DNA from: Lates calcarifer
Taxonomy: Eukaryota > Chordata > Actinopteri > Centropomidae
Length of the DNA: 64,000 nucleotides
Direction of reading: 5' to 3'
NCBI RefSeq assembly: GCF_001640805.2
Contig: NC_066838.1
Span: 16,515,506-16,579,505 of the forward strand
Under the pieces are notes generated by a model, which was not told where the DNA came from, ran no database searches, and saw nothing but the letters and a program-made list of their open reading frames with translations. Positions 1 to 13,500 of the stretch are shown piece by piece. A program made the position numbers and the translations under genes. Numbering within the stretch: the stretch's first letter is position 1; each line of letters begins with the position of its first letter.

Positions 1-3000
1 TACATGTCTCAGAAGTAAATGATAGCCAACGTCTTTGGATGTAAGCACACCTCCGGTTCCTAAAGCCAGAGGAGGTAATTGTAGATGCAGGTGTCACGTC
101 TTCAAGCAGGTCTGCTTTATCAGCAACCATATTGTTTAAAGTAGCTAGTTATAAACATCTGCTGCCCAGTGCAGTTTCGTCTGGCCCTTATTTTCAAGCT
201 TTTGAGAATATGCCTATATGCCTGTAACTATCGCATGATCCAATGATAGGTGTGGAAAATATGTTGTCATAATATGAACATTACAAAATATGAAATATCT
301 GACATTAGTATTGACTTCCATAGACTTTTAAAATTGCCCGCTTAAGTAGCACATAAGCTACCTGAAAAACCCATGTGTACCTCAGCCTTTGACTGCTAAC
401 CTGACTCAGAGTCCCTACTCTGCTTCTACAGCCTGCCATACAACACTGTTTTCAGCTGTGTCTAGAGTGTGTGTCTTTTATTTCACTAGTGAAAGATGCT
501 TAGTGAAAACTTAAAAAGATAAAGCAACCTATGTCGCCAATATAGTAATACTGTCATCAACAGAAAATATCACTGTATTGTCATGGTGTGAGTTACCCAG
601 TCCTACAGTAAAGGTTTTCCATTCAAAAACGTTATTTAGTTTGAGAATTTAATGTTAAATGCTCTCTCACTCTTCCTACCATGTCTCGAGGGATTAATTT
701 GTGGAGACAAGCAGAAGGACCATGTTTTTGATTTGTGCTTGCCTTGTACCTTGTCATCACTTTTGTGGCAGCGGTATCACAGGCCAGTTCTGTGCTATCA
801 CTCTGTGCACTCTCAGTCCTAATGGCACTGCACTTTTTTTTCTCACTGCTACTGGGCATGCTGCTCTCTATCCAGCTTGTTTTGGAGAAAGCTGTTTACC
901 CAGAGCAGTTTTACATTTCCGTGTAGTCACACCCACATGAGTGTGCACATGTATGACTGTCCGTCCGCTTCTGTGTCTATTTGTTTGTGCAGCCACTTCC
1001 TGGGAAGCTGACTTTCCAGCGTAACAATGAGTGGCTACCTTACCCCAGGAGTATTTGAATCCTAATTTGAGTAAAAACTGGCGCTTGAGGTAGAGAGTCA
1101 TTAAAGTGGGAATGTGCTTATAAAGATCAGACAGATTATGTTTGGTGCTATGCAGTTTGGTGCTTTGCATCAGAAGCAAATGAAAAGTCCACTTGTAACT
1201 AGCCTTGGGGTAGATTATCATATGTTTGTAATAACACTCTTTAGATGCTAACTTGTTACCCTGGCCAGCTTAATGGGGGTAAATCATTAGCTTAGTGTTT
1301 AACTTGCTTCTCATTTCTTTTTAAAGGACATTAACCCCAAATCACTGCTAGCTGTAGTTGAACTAAGTCTTGTAAAGGCGCTGTTCTTCACAGGTTTCCA
1401 AGCATCAGAATTTATGGCATTGTTAGTGGGTAACTATAGTGCTCAGCATTGGCCAGACTCCAGCACAAATCTACTTGCTGTGGTAATAGCCGTGCCTGGC
1501 TTTGTTCACTGCAATGGTGAGTGATTGTGTTTTGTGCATATGAGTATAGATATGTCTACAGAAAGTACAGGTTGGTGTCTTAAGGCGATACTTGTGCGCA
1601 TGTGTATGTGGACCTGCTGCTTCTGTGCTGGTGCTGATGTATTAATGCAGTCGTGCTTCTCTGGCACTCTTAAAGCCATTCATCTCTGGTCCTCAAGCCC
1701 CACTGTAGTGCTATCCCCCACCCCACCCTCCTTCTGCTGCTTAATTGATCCATCCATTTAGCTCAGTCCTGCCAGCATCCTAAGGCTAATTTCCAGAGGC
1801 TAGGGATAGCCAGGGTGAAATATTAACTTGGTGCCAAGCTGCCTCGGATAGATTCCATTGTGAATAAACAACCATGCTACATGGTAATAAATTATGCAGC
1901 CTCTCCTTTAACTTGTGTGAAGTTCCTCAGCCATTTAAAAATTGAATATCCCTGATTTAGTAATAATAGATTCAAAACTGTGTAAAATCGGAATGAAAGG
2001 AAAAGCATAGAAATTTGGATGCCCAGCAGTTCAATCGCTGAAATTCCTCCGGCTGGAGCACTTAAAGGTCTGACGTTTGACATTTTCACTGCAGTTGCCA
2101 TGGTTCCCTAAGGGCTTGTTCCCATCCAGGACTGACTCCTTTTTATTGTCACGGCAACCACAGAAACATGCCATCCTTGTTCCCATGATGATCTGGGTGA
2201 CAACAAATCCCAAAGGACACAGCCATTACACTCGTTTTGGGAGAGAGCCATGGACCCTCTCTTTGTCTGGGACATTTGTACACTGTAAACAGCTCATTAC
2301 AAGTAGTATAAATAACTTCAAAGAATGCCAGATTTGTCTTGCTCTTTACCACTGACAGGTCAGAGCAACACTTACCATGTTATTTAAACAAACATGTCAA
2401 AATTGTTATTTCTGTTTCCGTCTAGACCTTTTACACTTGTGTAAATCTGCCTGCTGTGGTGTGTGTGTGCTACATCACTGTGTTGTAAAAGTGAGTGCAC
2501 AGTCCAAGGACATGTGACTCTAAATACTCTATTAACAAAGGAATTTAGTTAAACATCAATAGAGTGGGAGGTCATTGCACCTTGTGAGTCAGTCAGAGGC
2601 ATGAGCAATCCTCTTAAAGCCTTTCATTGACCGTGTGATACCCTACCTGCTAACCCCTATCTCTCTATCACTCTCTCACACACACAGGCACACACACAAA
2701 CCTACTGTACACTCCAAATATGGTTCACTGGAATTCCCAGGCCCAATGAGTGTCTTCCCGAAAAGGACATGGATTATGTAACTGTTTTGATTGTGACTCT
2801 AAATTCTTGCTTTTGTCTGTGCACACTGTGAAAACGCTTTAGCCAGTGTTTTCAAGACAGTTCATTGTATATTTGTGGATGTTCATAATTGCCAAAAGAC
2901 AAAAGCAGGAAGCAAGATTAGTCTGACCTCAAATGTGATAACATTCTCTGCACAGATCTGTTGACGATCACATGTAAATATGCTTTAGACCTGTTGGTGC

Positions 3001-3209
3001 CAATGTATCATAATGTTTCCTAGAATATAAACAAGGAAACACTATATGAGCCCCCTGTTCAAAACAAATGGATTCACATCACTGCTTATGGCTATATAAT
3101 TAAATAACAACCTCACAGGTAGTCAAAGATTAATCCTATGAACTTGTGTATGACGATGTGTAATTTTGCTGAAGAAGCAAAATCTGTTTGATGAGTTACA
3201 CCCAGCTTT

Positions 3210-3242
3210 GTTTTTTTTTGTTTTTTTTTGTTTTTTTTTTTT
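3210..3242. repeat. T-rich tract with regular G interruptions
   Basis: Runs of nine to twelve T separated by single G bases, within a T-rich stretch; low complexity. Confidence 0.9.
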
Positions 3243-4729
3243 GGTTACACATTTTGATTCACTCATTTTGCCTACCCCTAGCGCCTCAGGCATGGGAAAT
3301 TCTAGACACTGTGTACACAGTGATGTAAGTACATTCAGTTAGTTTAGGTCCTCATATTGCTGTGTTTGATAAAGGTCTTTCTGATGTTTTCCTATGCTCT
3401 TGTTTGGTTAGTAAACCACAGCAATTCTCTTTCAACCTGTTAAGTGCTTTAATATACAAGGCAAGCACATTACTCCATGTGTTCTCTGCCCCTCTGGCTT
3501 TTGACCCACTCTAGTGATAATTCTGTGGTCCATGGACAGGCAAAGTGTTGAACAATTAATCTCCTTCCCTTCCCAGTTTAATTAATTATTATCTGGCCAC
3601 AGGATGAAAACCATCCCTTATTGTGTATCTCACACGACCTGTAAAAGATAGATAATCTGCAGTTTATTCTGTATATTTAGTCTCCAGAGCCTATGTAAGC
3701 AACAAGAGTAACAAGAGTTTCATAGGTATTTCATTGCTTCCTCAGTTTCCATTTTATTGAACTTAGAACTCCAGCTTCCTGCATTTTAAGTTCCTTTTCC
3801 TGATATAAACACCCTAACTGTAATTGAAGTGACATAGCAACCAGACGTGATCCCTACACACATAGCAACACCAATATTCTGTTTAATACTGTTGTCTGTA
3901 AGATGACCTGTGTCCAACACCTATAGTCTGGATATTTGACTACAGACAGATGGTGGAGCTCAGTGCAGTTGAGGTGAGGGGGTGGGGGTGGGGGTGGAGG
4001 TGTACCAGTGTTCAGATGGAGAGTTGTGAGTCATTTCAGAGGCAGACTCAAGGTCTTGTGTTGAGGCACTAATCATTTATGTAACCTAATCATCCATCAG
4101 GAGAATCCCAGTCTTTGTTGACCTGGTCTGGGCCTCCCTTTGTTATTGAGACTGTTACCTTGGTTACTTTGGTCATGTGTTTGAGGGCGGTCAGACTGTA
4201 ACTTGTGATGAGCTGGTGCACAGCAGTGATGTTGCCAAAGAGGCTTAATTCAAAAGGCAGCCCTGATAACAATGTTGATGACGAGTGGAGCAGGGCTGAT
4301 GGTAGGGATCATGATTGTGATGACTGCACCAGTTTAAAGGTTTGCCCACAGTATGTGTTTAATGAAAGGTCTAAAGTTGACCTCTGGACAGGAGCAGGCA
4401 GCCTTCTGTATAGCCTTAAATGAGGATTATTCAAAAACAACTCACTCAGAATTCAGAACTTGTCCAAGTATTCACTGAAGATTATTTTATTAAAGTCTAA
4501 AACAATACACACCTGCCCAAAATGAACATTGCTGTAATTGCTCTCCCTGTCCATCCTGTTCCAAACATTAATTTAATGTAAGTGATGGGGGACAAAATCT
4601 AAACTTAAGTTGAAACCAATGAGCGGTATCAGTCTCAGACAGCCAAATAAAGTGGGGATCTTCAGGTTATACTATGTATTTCCACCCAGTGGCACAAAAC
4701 TCAAATACCTGTTGGACAATGATTGAATA

Positions 4730-4820
4730 CAATCAAATTTAAATAGAATAGAAAGCCTTTATTATGGTTGGACAATAATACAATGAAATTCAAATTGCCA
4801 TCCTTAAGCAGTACAACAGT
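4730..4820. repeat. LINE 3'-tail-like fragment
   Basis: The text AATAGAAAGCCTTTATTATG followed by ACAATAATACAATGAAATT resembles the 3' tails of fish non-LTR retrotransposons (AGAATAG...CTTTATTGTCATT...ACAACGAAATT). Identified from memory of the family, not by search. Confidence 0.35.
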
Positions 4821-5790
4821 AAAAACAATTTCAAAATCAAAATCAACTAGAAATCTTTTAACAGACTCAGCACTAATGTACACACAGCATAATTAAAGAA
4901 CTTACAACACACACACATGAGCTGATGGTCTATATATTGAACTTCTCTGGATGTCTGACCAGACACAATTCCTCTGAATCCCAGGAATCAAATTGTAATG
5001 TCATTATAATCACAAACATTTTTGTTTTTTCTTTGTATTTTAATATTTGTATCTCACCATCTTCTTATTGTTATATATTTGTACATTTTTGAAAATCCAG
5101 TAAATACACAAGGTGAAAAAAGGCTAGGACCAAAATTAGCACTGCTTTAACTAAGTAATAGGGGTGCTGGTGTGGCTGTGTTGCAACAGCTGCTCGCGTA
5201 ATGATGCAATACAAACCACTAAATGCAAGTCGTTCTACCAGATGCCAAGATGTTGCACAGTAGATTCTTCTCCTTTTAGACTGGATTTTCCAAATCTGAA
5301 AAGTTATCACAACAGCTTCTGTATTAGCACAGTGCTCGTACACGCTACAATGTCAGGATAAACTTAATACACTGTTTTAGTTGACCCCTCTTTGGTGACA
5401 TCTTTACCATGCCAATGAAGCGGCCCCTTTTAAAATTACTAGGAGGCGACGTAATTTAATGCACTTCTGTTGTCACACTGAGCACTGCACAGCTGACACT
5501 ATGGATGCGTTGACGCTAGCCTCTGTCACACACCTGCCTTACTCTCAGGTATCCACATCAACACTAGGTTCGCCATAGTAGCAAACGCAAACAATCAGCA
5601 CAGAACTTACGTCAGCGCTTTGTTAGAAGGCTCCTCTAATAAAACCTCAGGAGGGCGGCTTAGTTGATTAACAAAGCATAGCTGTGGCTGAAGCTGATTT
5701 ACAGCCACTGTATAGCACAAATTCAATGAGAGCTAATCAGTGGCTAATTTCTGTGTTCACATCAGACACATTTAAGTACAGCAGCCTTAG

Positions 5791-6150
5791 ACAGTTGTAG
5801 GCAAAATTTTTGGCACCCCCTGAGCAAATGACTTATTTAGTTGATTTTTGAAGTGAAAAGAAGTAAATACAACCCCCTGCAGCAAACTGACATTAAACAT
5901 AATTAGATACTCTAAGAGATACTAACACTGTATTCTTCAGATGTTAATGCACTGTTACTGTTCTTCTTCAACAGAAAAGTTTAAAGCATCTGAACTTCAT
6001 TAACTCATTAGATCTTAACTGACTCATTAAAACTTGTAAGGCAGGTCAGGATTTGTCATTAGAAATTCTCAAGAGCTGATAAATTCTCTGACTCCCAAAC
6101 CTTTCCCGTTGATGCGTCTTGCTCAACTGCATGTCGCAACTGTGGCAGTG
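5791..6150. mobile_element. decayed DNA-transposon-like fragment
   Basis: Starts with GTAGGCAAAATTTTTGGCAC, a sequence I associate with the ends of fish Tc1/mariner-type repeats, and continues into AT-rich text including AAATTCTCTGACTCCCAAAC. No coding frame survives. Boundaries are approximate. Confidence 0.35.
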
Positions 6151-7389
6151 TGGTATACTGGCTGCCTGCTCTGGCCCATTTGTTCAGTCACCAGTCGTAA
6201 CCTCCAGCTGTGAGGAGACCTCATCTTTTTGCTGGGGTGGGGGGAGTGGTAGGAAAAATAGATTGAGCTGGAGAAAATAGGCAGAGGCAGTATGGTGTGA
6301 GAGTGTTTGTCTGTGTGTGGGAAGGTGTTATTAGGTACTCGTGCATCTGTGTGGTTTTGTGTACCTGTCTATGTATTTCTTCTGTACACCCAATGCACTG
6401 AGCCACCGCAATAACACAAGAATGCTCTGGTCAGCTGCCAAATATAAAAGCAGACGGAAGTGGGCTGGCAGAAGGGAGCAGCGGGGGCACTGGGGGAATG
6501 AATTACTACTCACCAGATCAACTGTCTCACTTACTGTAAGCCCTGTGACTGGGAAAGGACTCGATGTGCAATAGTTGTAACAAGTATTGAGGAACAAGTG
6601 TACACACATTTAGTAGTAAACACCCTCTACTTTGAAATCAGAGATTGTGAAAGGATGAGCCTGGGCCGGCCGAGCAAATTATGTCATTAGCCTCAAAAAG
6701 ACTGAAAAGCTGTGGCGAGACAGGAAGCAGAGAGGACACTAGAAGAGGTTGAAATCAACCTTGAGTTGATTTAATGACCCGCAGTGTAGTTTGGCGTTTG
6801 GCAGAGTTAAAGGGTGACGTAATCTGCAGTTTTCTCCACACACTCCTCTAGTTAAAAAAAACACAATCAAATAGGCATGGAGAGCAGCAGTGGACAGGGA
6901 GCTGCTGGGAAACCGCACTACAGACCAGACAAGCTCCAAAACTCAGACATAGGTGCATACTCAGATGTTGAAGTTTGAATGGTGAAGATTAAAATTTTTA
7001 TCTGCAGCACTTTCCCTCCATCGACTGCAGATTACACAAAAAGAAGCCTGAAAGCTATGACCCTCTATGAGTAAATATTATTTTTTTGGCAACGGCCCAG
7101 TTGAGCTGGAAACCTACAAAAGCCTGGATGCTACTACTGGAAATAAAAGGGGAATGATAAACACAGATACACTTTTGTAGATGTTTACAGTTTCACATTA
7201 TTTTCGCTGTGTCATTTACACTGTTGTAATAAACACAGTGATTATATGCACTTGGATGTTGGAAAATGAATTTTAATATAGCAGCTGCAACAGTGCAACA
7301 GATGCATTTATAAATAGAAGTAGTTCACAGTATGATTGTCTGCTGTAGCAGATGACACCCTAAATGTGCCCAGATAGCATCTTTACCAA

Positions 7390-7735
7390 AAGGATGTCTG
7401 TTTTTTTCAGTATTCTTTATCAGTATTTGATCTGACCACCCTTTGCCTTTAAAGCAGCACCAGTTCTTATCTAAGCACTTGTGTACAGTTTTTCAGGTTG
7501 TTTCAAGCACCTTGGTAAACTTGCCACAGTTTCTCTGTGAATTTGGGCTGTCTCAGTGTCTTCTGTCTCCTCATGTAATTCCAGACTGACTCCATGATGC
7601 CGAGATCAGGGCTCAGTGGGGGCCATACCATCTGTTGCAGGACTCCTTGTTCTTATTTTCACCAAAGATAGTTCAAAGATAGACTCTTGACTGTATGTTT
7701 GGTGGGGTCATTGTCATGCCGCAGAATGAACGTCT
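7390..7735 (-). mobile_element. decayed Tc1/mariner-like fragment, antisense
   Basis: The phrases ATTTGATCTGACCACCCTTT, GAGATCAGGGCTCAGTGGGG and CTGTATGTTTGGTGGGGTCA correspond to the antisense text of a widespread fish Tc1-like transposon. Reading frames are broken and only a few hundred bases remain. It lies in the putative first intron of b4galt5. Confidence 0.5.
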
Positions 7736-8000
7736 CTCAAGTTCACACACACACACTTACACACAATCTGTCTTCCTGTCTCCCACTCTCCATCTCTCAC
7801 TTTCCCTCCCTCAGATCTGTTTTCCAGTATTTGCTTGCAGCAGAGTGAAAACAAGGGGTCCTGGCACCACTGTGTCGTTTATGTAATTCTCCTCGCAGCG
7901 TCTGGTCCCTGTGTTTCTCTGCCATGTAGTGGCTCGGCAGACACACTGACTCAAGGGAGGGTCACACATGAACACAAATAGGCGAATATGTGCATGCATG

Positions 8001-8029
8001 CGCACACACACACACACACACACACACAC
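8001..8029. repeat. (CA)n microsatellite
   Basis: About 14 uninterrupted CA units. Confidence 0.95.
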
Positions 8030-9444
8030 TTGTGATAGCAGAGCAGATGGATGGGCAGAGTGACTAGTGCAAGACCAAAAATGAACTCAAACTAGACCTC
8101 ATGCTGTCCCTGCTGGCATGTGTTCGTGTAGGCTGTGTCTGAGTGTGATATGCTATTTGTGAGAGGTTTTTTAATCTCCCGCAATGCATTTTCCATTACT
8201 GTTTCCGATTAAACTGCACGTCATGGTACATTGTAACACATCTTCTAGATTTATGTTATCAGCTCCACTCTGTCTTCCATCTTTGGCAGTTAGGAGTGCC
8301 AGTGGGAAAAGTTCAACACACTTAACGGTAACAAGTGCAACGCTGCGTTTTCTCTGCTAAGATAGCAGCATAGCTTTCTCTCTGTCTGGAGGTTAATGAA
8401 TCGATTAGCGTCATTGATTTACCAGGGCAGTTCAAAACAGCCTTGAAGCTGAAAGGTTAAGAAAGACAGAAATCTCTCTAAGGAGGTTGAGTTTGACACG
8501 AACAGTATATTTTAAAGGGTTGTGAATATAGTGTGCATATTAAGGCCTCCTTCCTGTTTTGAAGCAGTGGCTGTTCTAACCATACTCAAGAGTAAGCATG
8601 ATGTGGCTGAGAAGTTGCCACCAGTTAGGTGTTGCTGCACCGCTGTCCCGAGAAAAGGAGGTCATTGTTTAAACAGTGTAATGTATTCACACCCCTTCCT
8701 GTGTTTCAAAATATGGTGAGTTTACACTATTAAGACGGCAGAGTTGATCTAAATAAGCACGTTTCCTCCTCCATCTTTAGACTTAATGCAGGGAGTTGAA
8801 TCGAATGTGGGTCAATATTCTTACATGTGCTCTTTTTACATGGGACTTACAACATCGACAGGTTCAATTATTCAGGTAGAGCAGTGGTTTTGGTCATTCA
8901 GTCATAGGCCTCAAACATAGAAGAACAGTGTGTCGCTGCACAACACCTGGCATCTGCAATGCTCAGTTTTATTTTTACATGTCAGAATTACCAACATTAC
9001 CTAAAAAAAAAAAATCCTCGTCAGTCTACATAAAGCTGTTTTGTTTAAGCATGTTCTTTTTGTCTCCAGCTAAGAAATTATGTAATAAGGGCATGGTGGA
9101 TGTGGTTTACCATAGATTTGTCAGTTTCAAGATTTTGAAACATTTTGAAGTGCATTCATTTTTTTTTTTTTTACAGTATACAGAAAGAAAATTTGAAATC
9201 TTACTCAACACTTTTCTTTTACAACAGTGTAGAAGTTTGGTTGCAATCATTTTGTTGTGACACAGTAAAGCTAAACTATTACTAAGGGTTTTTCAAATGC
9301 ATGCAAGCAGGCTTTCATCACTGCTACCTACTCCTGCAGCCTCGAGCTGACCTTTGACACTGGAGGGCTTGAAGAATGTGACCATAGATTATGTAATCAT
9401 TCGATTTTCACCCTGGTGCATAGATAAAATATGACAAAGTAGTG

Positions 9445-9522
<78 letters not shown>
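9445..9522. repeat. compound (TA)n(CA)n(TA)n microsatellite
   Basis: About 23 TA units, then 11 AC units, then another short AT run. The TA arms are self-complementary. Confidence 0.95.
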
Positions 9523-9524
<2 letters not shown>

Positions 9525-9650
9525 CCCATTTGATAGCAATCACAGCTTCTAGTCTTCTTGGGCAGTTTATCTCATTTTTCTTTCCATCAGATTGGACTCC
9601 AGCAGTGTCTTGACTGTCTGCTTCTCATCAATCTCACGCGGAAAGTTGAA
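9523..9650 (-). mobile_element. short Tc1-like antisense fragment
   Basis: ATCACAGCTTCTAGTCTTCT followed by GGGCAGTTTATCTC resembles the antisense strand of a fish Tc1-type transposase region. It directly abuts the TA/CA microsatellite. Too short to place in a subfamily. Confidence 0.35.
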
Positions 9651-11032
9651 CTGTTGCCCCAGTCTCAGGTCGTATACAGTCTAGAGTAGGTTCCCTAAAA
9701 CAGCATAAATGCCAATGTTATTCATTTGAAATGAAATCTGCAACACAGTAAAGTGTGCAGAGGGTGAGAGTCTGAAAAGTTTCTGATGCAACTCACCGTG
9801 CAAATATGGGTTTGGGTTTGTGTGTGGGTTGAGGCACAGACAGCGGTGCATCGATAAGCAGCAGCTTACAGTGTGTAGTGTAAGTTGAGAAGAACCTGCA
9901 ACTCTCAAGGCGCAGCTTACACAATGACGTTTTTTTTCTCTCTTGACAACGTGCTCTTACAGTCACGCTTATTCCAAGTCAGACACATTTGCTTTGATGT
10001 CATGAGTATTTTCATATCTGTTTTCTAAAACGAGGAAGATAAAATCTATAAATCAAAGATAGTATACTTCAATCATAAACAATTACCGTGCTACTAAAAA
10101 CCTGATGTTTCACTTGAAGGTGATTTAAATATTATATAATTTTGTTCAGTTCCCTCACAATTAGATTTATAACCCAAGAAGGCAAAGGAGAGAGAGATAG
10201 ATGACAGCTGAAGGTATGAAATAATGAAACTGACCACGAGAGAGGAAATGAGAAGCAGAGATGAAGGGAATGGAAGTGGTTCAGATGTTCTCAGGAAGAA
10301 GGCAGAATGCCAAGGATGAGTGATAACTGCTGACGTCACTTCTGTTGCAGTAAATGAGGAGTGCTCAGCCTGTCAAATAGACATCTGCTCTGAGAATCTC
10401 ATCTCTTGTGCCTTTTTTTTCCTTTCATGGACTCTTGCTTTCTCCATCTCCTGTATGGCAGCTAGCCAGGCTGTTTGTGTTGTCTGAGGAAACTGAGTTC
10501 CTGGGAACATTTTTGAATTCCTGTGCATGTGCACGGCGAGGACTCTGATTAATGCAGTCATGATGGTTTTTATATCATTGCAGCTCCACACATCCAGCTA
10601 TTTTCAGGCCATTTGGGTGTGGTGTGAAAGGGGCTCTGTGTGCGTGGCGCACGCGCATGCCTGTGTGTGATAGCGCAGCTGTGGGTTTGGACGAAACCTC
10701 ATGATCCACTTATGACTTGGAGTCATGTGACCACAACTAGCACTGGACTAATAATGTCCTCATTATCAGCTTCAACTGCTTGAGTTCATGTAGGTGTGTT
10801 TCTGTAAGTTAACATCAGAAAACCGATTCATAGAGCCAAAAATAATATTTTTACTTGCTCGGATGGTTTGGTTGTGGCTGTTGTGCCCCATACATCTGTT
10901 GTCCAGTCTTAGTATGTCACCACTGATAGAGCTGTCCTCCTTCCTTCCCTTGCTTCTAACCTCTGCTGCTTCCTTCCTGTAGTGAACTGAGGCAGTGGAA
11001 GTGAGACTTTCCATCTGGTGTAAAAACTGCAA

Positions 11033-11095
11033 CACAGTCAGCTGGCGGTTTATTAGGTACACCTAGCTAAAACTAATGCTGTCTAATGCATTACA
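11033..11095. mobile_element. solo end of the ATTAGGTACACCTAG MITE family
   Basis: GGTTTATTAGGTACACCTAG followed by AACTAATGCTGTCTAATGCA matches the left end of the elements at 18.1 kb and 47.3 kb. No right end is visible nearby, so this is a fragment or solo terminus. Confidence 0.65.
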
Positions 11096-12236
11096 AATTG
11101 CTGCTTACATAACCTTAAGTTACCCATGACAACAGGAATGGACGGGGCAGAGGGGGGTAGGAGCTTGCAAGATGTGAGAAAAAGGGAGAGGCAAAGATAA
11201 ATTAAGACCAAGATAAGAGACAGTGAGTGAGACGGAACACAGATAAATGGGGAAGGGAAGTGAGAAATTCCACCTTAGAGAGCAGTGTTCTTTTTTCCAC
11301 AAGAGCGCAAGATGAGATAAATTAAGCACTTTGTTTGATGTAGCTCCATCGCTTCCTGTCAGCTGGAAATACGGATGAACGAAGAAGGATGCATCCGTTA
11401 ATGTTACCACAACCACAACAACAGTGGAAATGGCGTCTAATCAGCAACTCAAATATTTATCAATAAAATGACACAGCCGCTCCATGAATTTCACAGGACA
11501 AGATGACATCAGCTTTGACTTACCAGAACACAAATAATAAATGTACAGTAGAGAAAAAGGAGAAAAATAATAAAATATCCTGCAGGTTGTATTGCACTTG
11601 ATGTGACTACAGAGAGATAAGAGAAAGATGATTGAAGGTGGCAAGGGTGACATACAGCAGAGTCACAGCTCGGTGGCAGGGGCAAACAGTAGGGTGGATT
11701 TCCACAGAGTGCTGCTCCCTTTTTTTCAAATACTCATGAACTAAGACTCTCAAAAGAGTAGGATGATGTTCCCTGAGATTTTGCTCAGTGTTTTAACAAA
11801 ATAATCCCCCTAGGATTGGTTTAGCTTCTGAGTATTTTTGTTAAAATACTCAAATGAACTCAGCCAGTCTTTAGGGATCACTGTTTAGAATTTGAAATGC
11901 TCTATAATAACCCACAATGTCCAGGACTCAGAATGTCAAGGAAATGAGTCAAACAGAGAGTGAGAGAATGTATGTGGTTTTTGAGGATGTAGCTGTGTGA
12001 ACAACAGTGACAGTGGTTTTGATTGATTGATGTTGGGAAAAACAGGAAGTAACTTGCTTGAGTGTTAGACAAACTCACATAGCCCCTCTTTTTCATCTCA
12101 TTTGAGATTCGATTAAAATGTCTGACAGAAGCTGTTTTTTTATTCTAAAACTTTTGAAGGGGAAAGAATTTTTCTCTATGGTAACACATGATTTTGCCCA
12201 CTGCATGTGTGTGTGTGAGAGTGTGTGAGAGAGTGC

Positions 12237-12238
<2 letters not shown>

Positions 12239-12272
<34 letters not shown>
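12239..12272. repeat. (GA)n microsatellite
   Basis: About 17 GA units, preceded by an imperfect GT/GA tract from about 12208. Confidence 0.95.
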
Positions 12273-12275
<3 letters not shown>

Positions 12276-12989
12276 GTTCCACCATAGCCTCAGGGTTTCT
12301 CGGCATCACTTACAGAGGGTCAAAGGAAGTAATAACACACTTGTCCCCTCAGCTAAAATCCTATGATCATTTGCAAAAAACACACATATTTTATGTGTTA
12401 CAAAAGGGAGCCTCCATCCAGTCAGAAATCTATAATCTGCATTACCATCTCATGCCAATCCTAAACATCCTCAATAGATCAATACACACAAATTACTGCG
12501 GTTGTTCCAGTTAATTGTGAGGGATTTAGTGCTAATGTTTTGAGTAATCGCCTGTTTACTTTCCAATAAGGTACTGCAATGAGATACTAAATCATTTATG
12601 GCTAATTTACAGCATTTCACTACAGATAGTGTCATTAATTCATCTTTTAAACTCGCATAATACACATTCAGCATTCACTGATATCTGCACCCATAGTGCC
12701 CTGCTTCCTGGTCGTCTTAATGCACGTATGAGTCTGTGGGTGTCACTGATAGGCAGTGGCAGTAAAAAATGACCCTTTCTGAGAGTGACAGCTTTAAACC
12801 CCGAAAGCAATGATTCTATGCATGTTGTGTGTATGTGTATGTGGTTGTGTAGTTGTGTGTGCATGCAGAAACCATCGCTGCTGGGGGGAAAAACTGCCTT
12901 TCAGCTCTTATCAGGGAGCTAGCAGAACAGGGCCGATCACCTCCCACTGCTGAGCTATCATTTGTGGAGTTAATTGCCTTGTGTGTGCG

Positions 12990-13022
12990 TTTTTTTTTTT
13001 TTGTTTTGTTTTGTTTTGTTTT
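12990..13022. repeat. T run with (TTTTG)n
   Basis: A run of 12-13 T followed by four TTTTG-like units. Confidence 0.9.
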
Positions 13023-13095
13023 ATTTCCTGTTTGCCTGTTTGCTGGTTTATTCCTTTTTCGATTAACCTCAGTTACAGTACAGTGTGGTGTGTGC

Positions 13096-13111
13096 GGGGG
13101 GGGGGGGGGGG
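13096..13111. repeat. poly-G tract
   Basis: Sixteen consecutive G. The length should be treated as uncertain, since homopolymers are error-prone. Confidence 0.9.
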
Positions 13112-13318
13112 CTGTGTGCCTGGAATTGTCCCCATAAGCCTGCAATCCATCATTGAGATTATTTACTTAAACGATGGGAACAAACAGACTTGACAGAAAG
13201 TGGTACAAACCACATTACACAGAGACAGCAGTGCGGGCTGATGAAGGGGGGAGATAGAGGGAAGGACAGATAAGTGAAAAGATGAAGGGATGTGGGGGGA
13301 AGAGAAAGAGAGACCACA

Positions 13319-13341
13319 AAAGAGAGAGAGAGAGAGAGAGA
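13319..13341. repeat. (GA)n microsatellite
   Basis: About 11 AG units within a wider purine-rich stretch (13240-13350). Confidence 0.9.
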
Positions 13342-13468
13342 GGGAGAGGTGGGCCAGGCTTGGCATGCGGACAGCGTGTTCTGTGAGAGCTATAGAGGAC
13401 AAGGTCGTTCAAGGTCTCTTGTCATGCTTCAGGAGTTACAGTGGGGGTTTCTGATAGGATGAGGAGTG

Positions 13469-13500
13469 GTGGGGGGTGGGGTTGGGGTGGGGTGGGGTGG
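13469..13500 (+). repeat. G-rich (GGGGT)n minisatellite, G-quadruplex-capable
   Basis: At least five runs of four or more G, separated by one or two T. This satisfies the usual G3+N1-7 quadruplex pattern on the plus strand. Confidence 0.8.
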
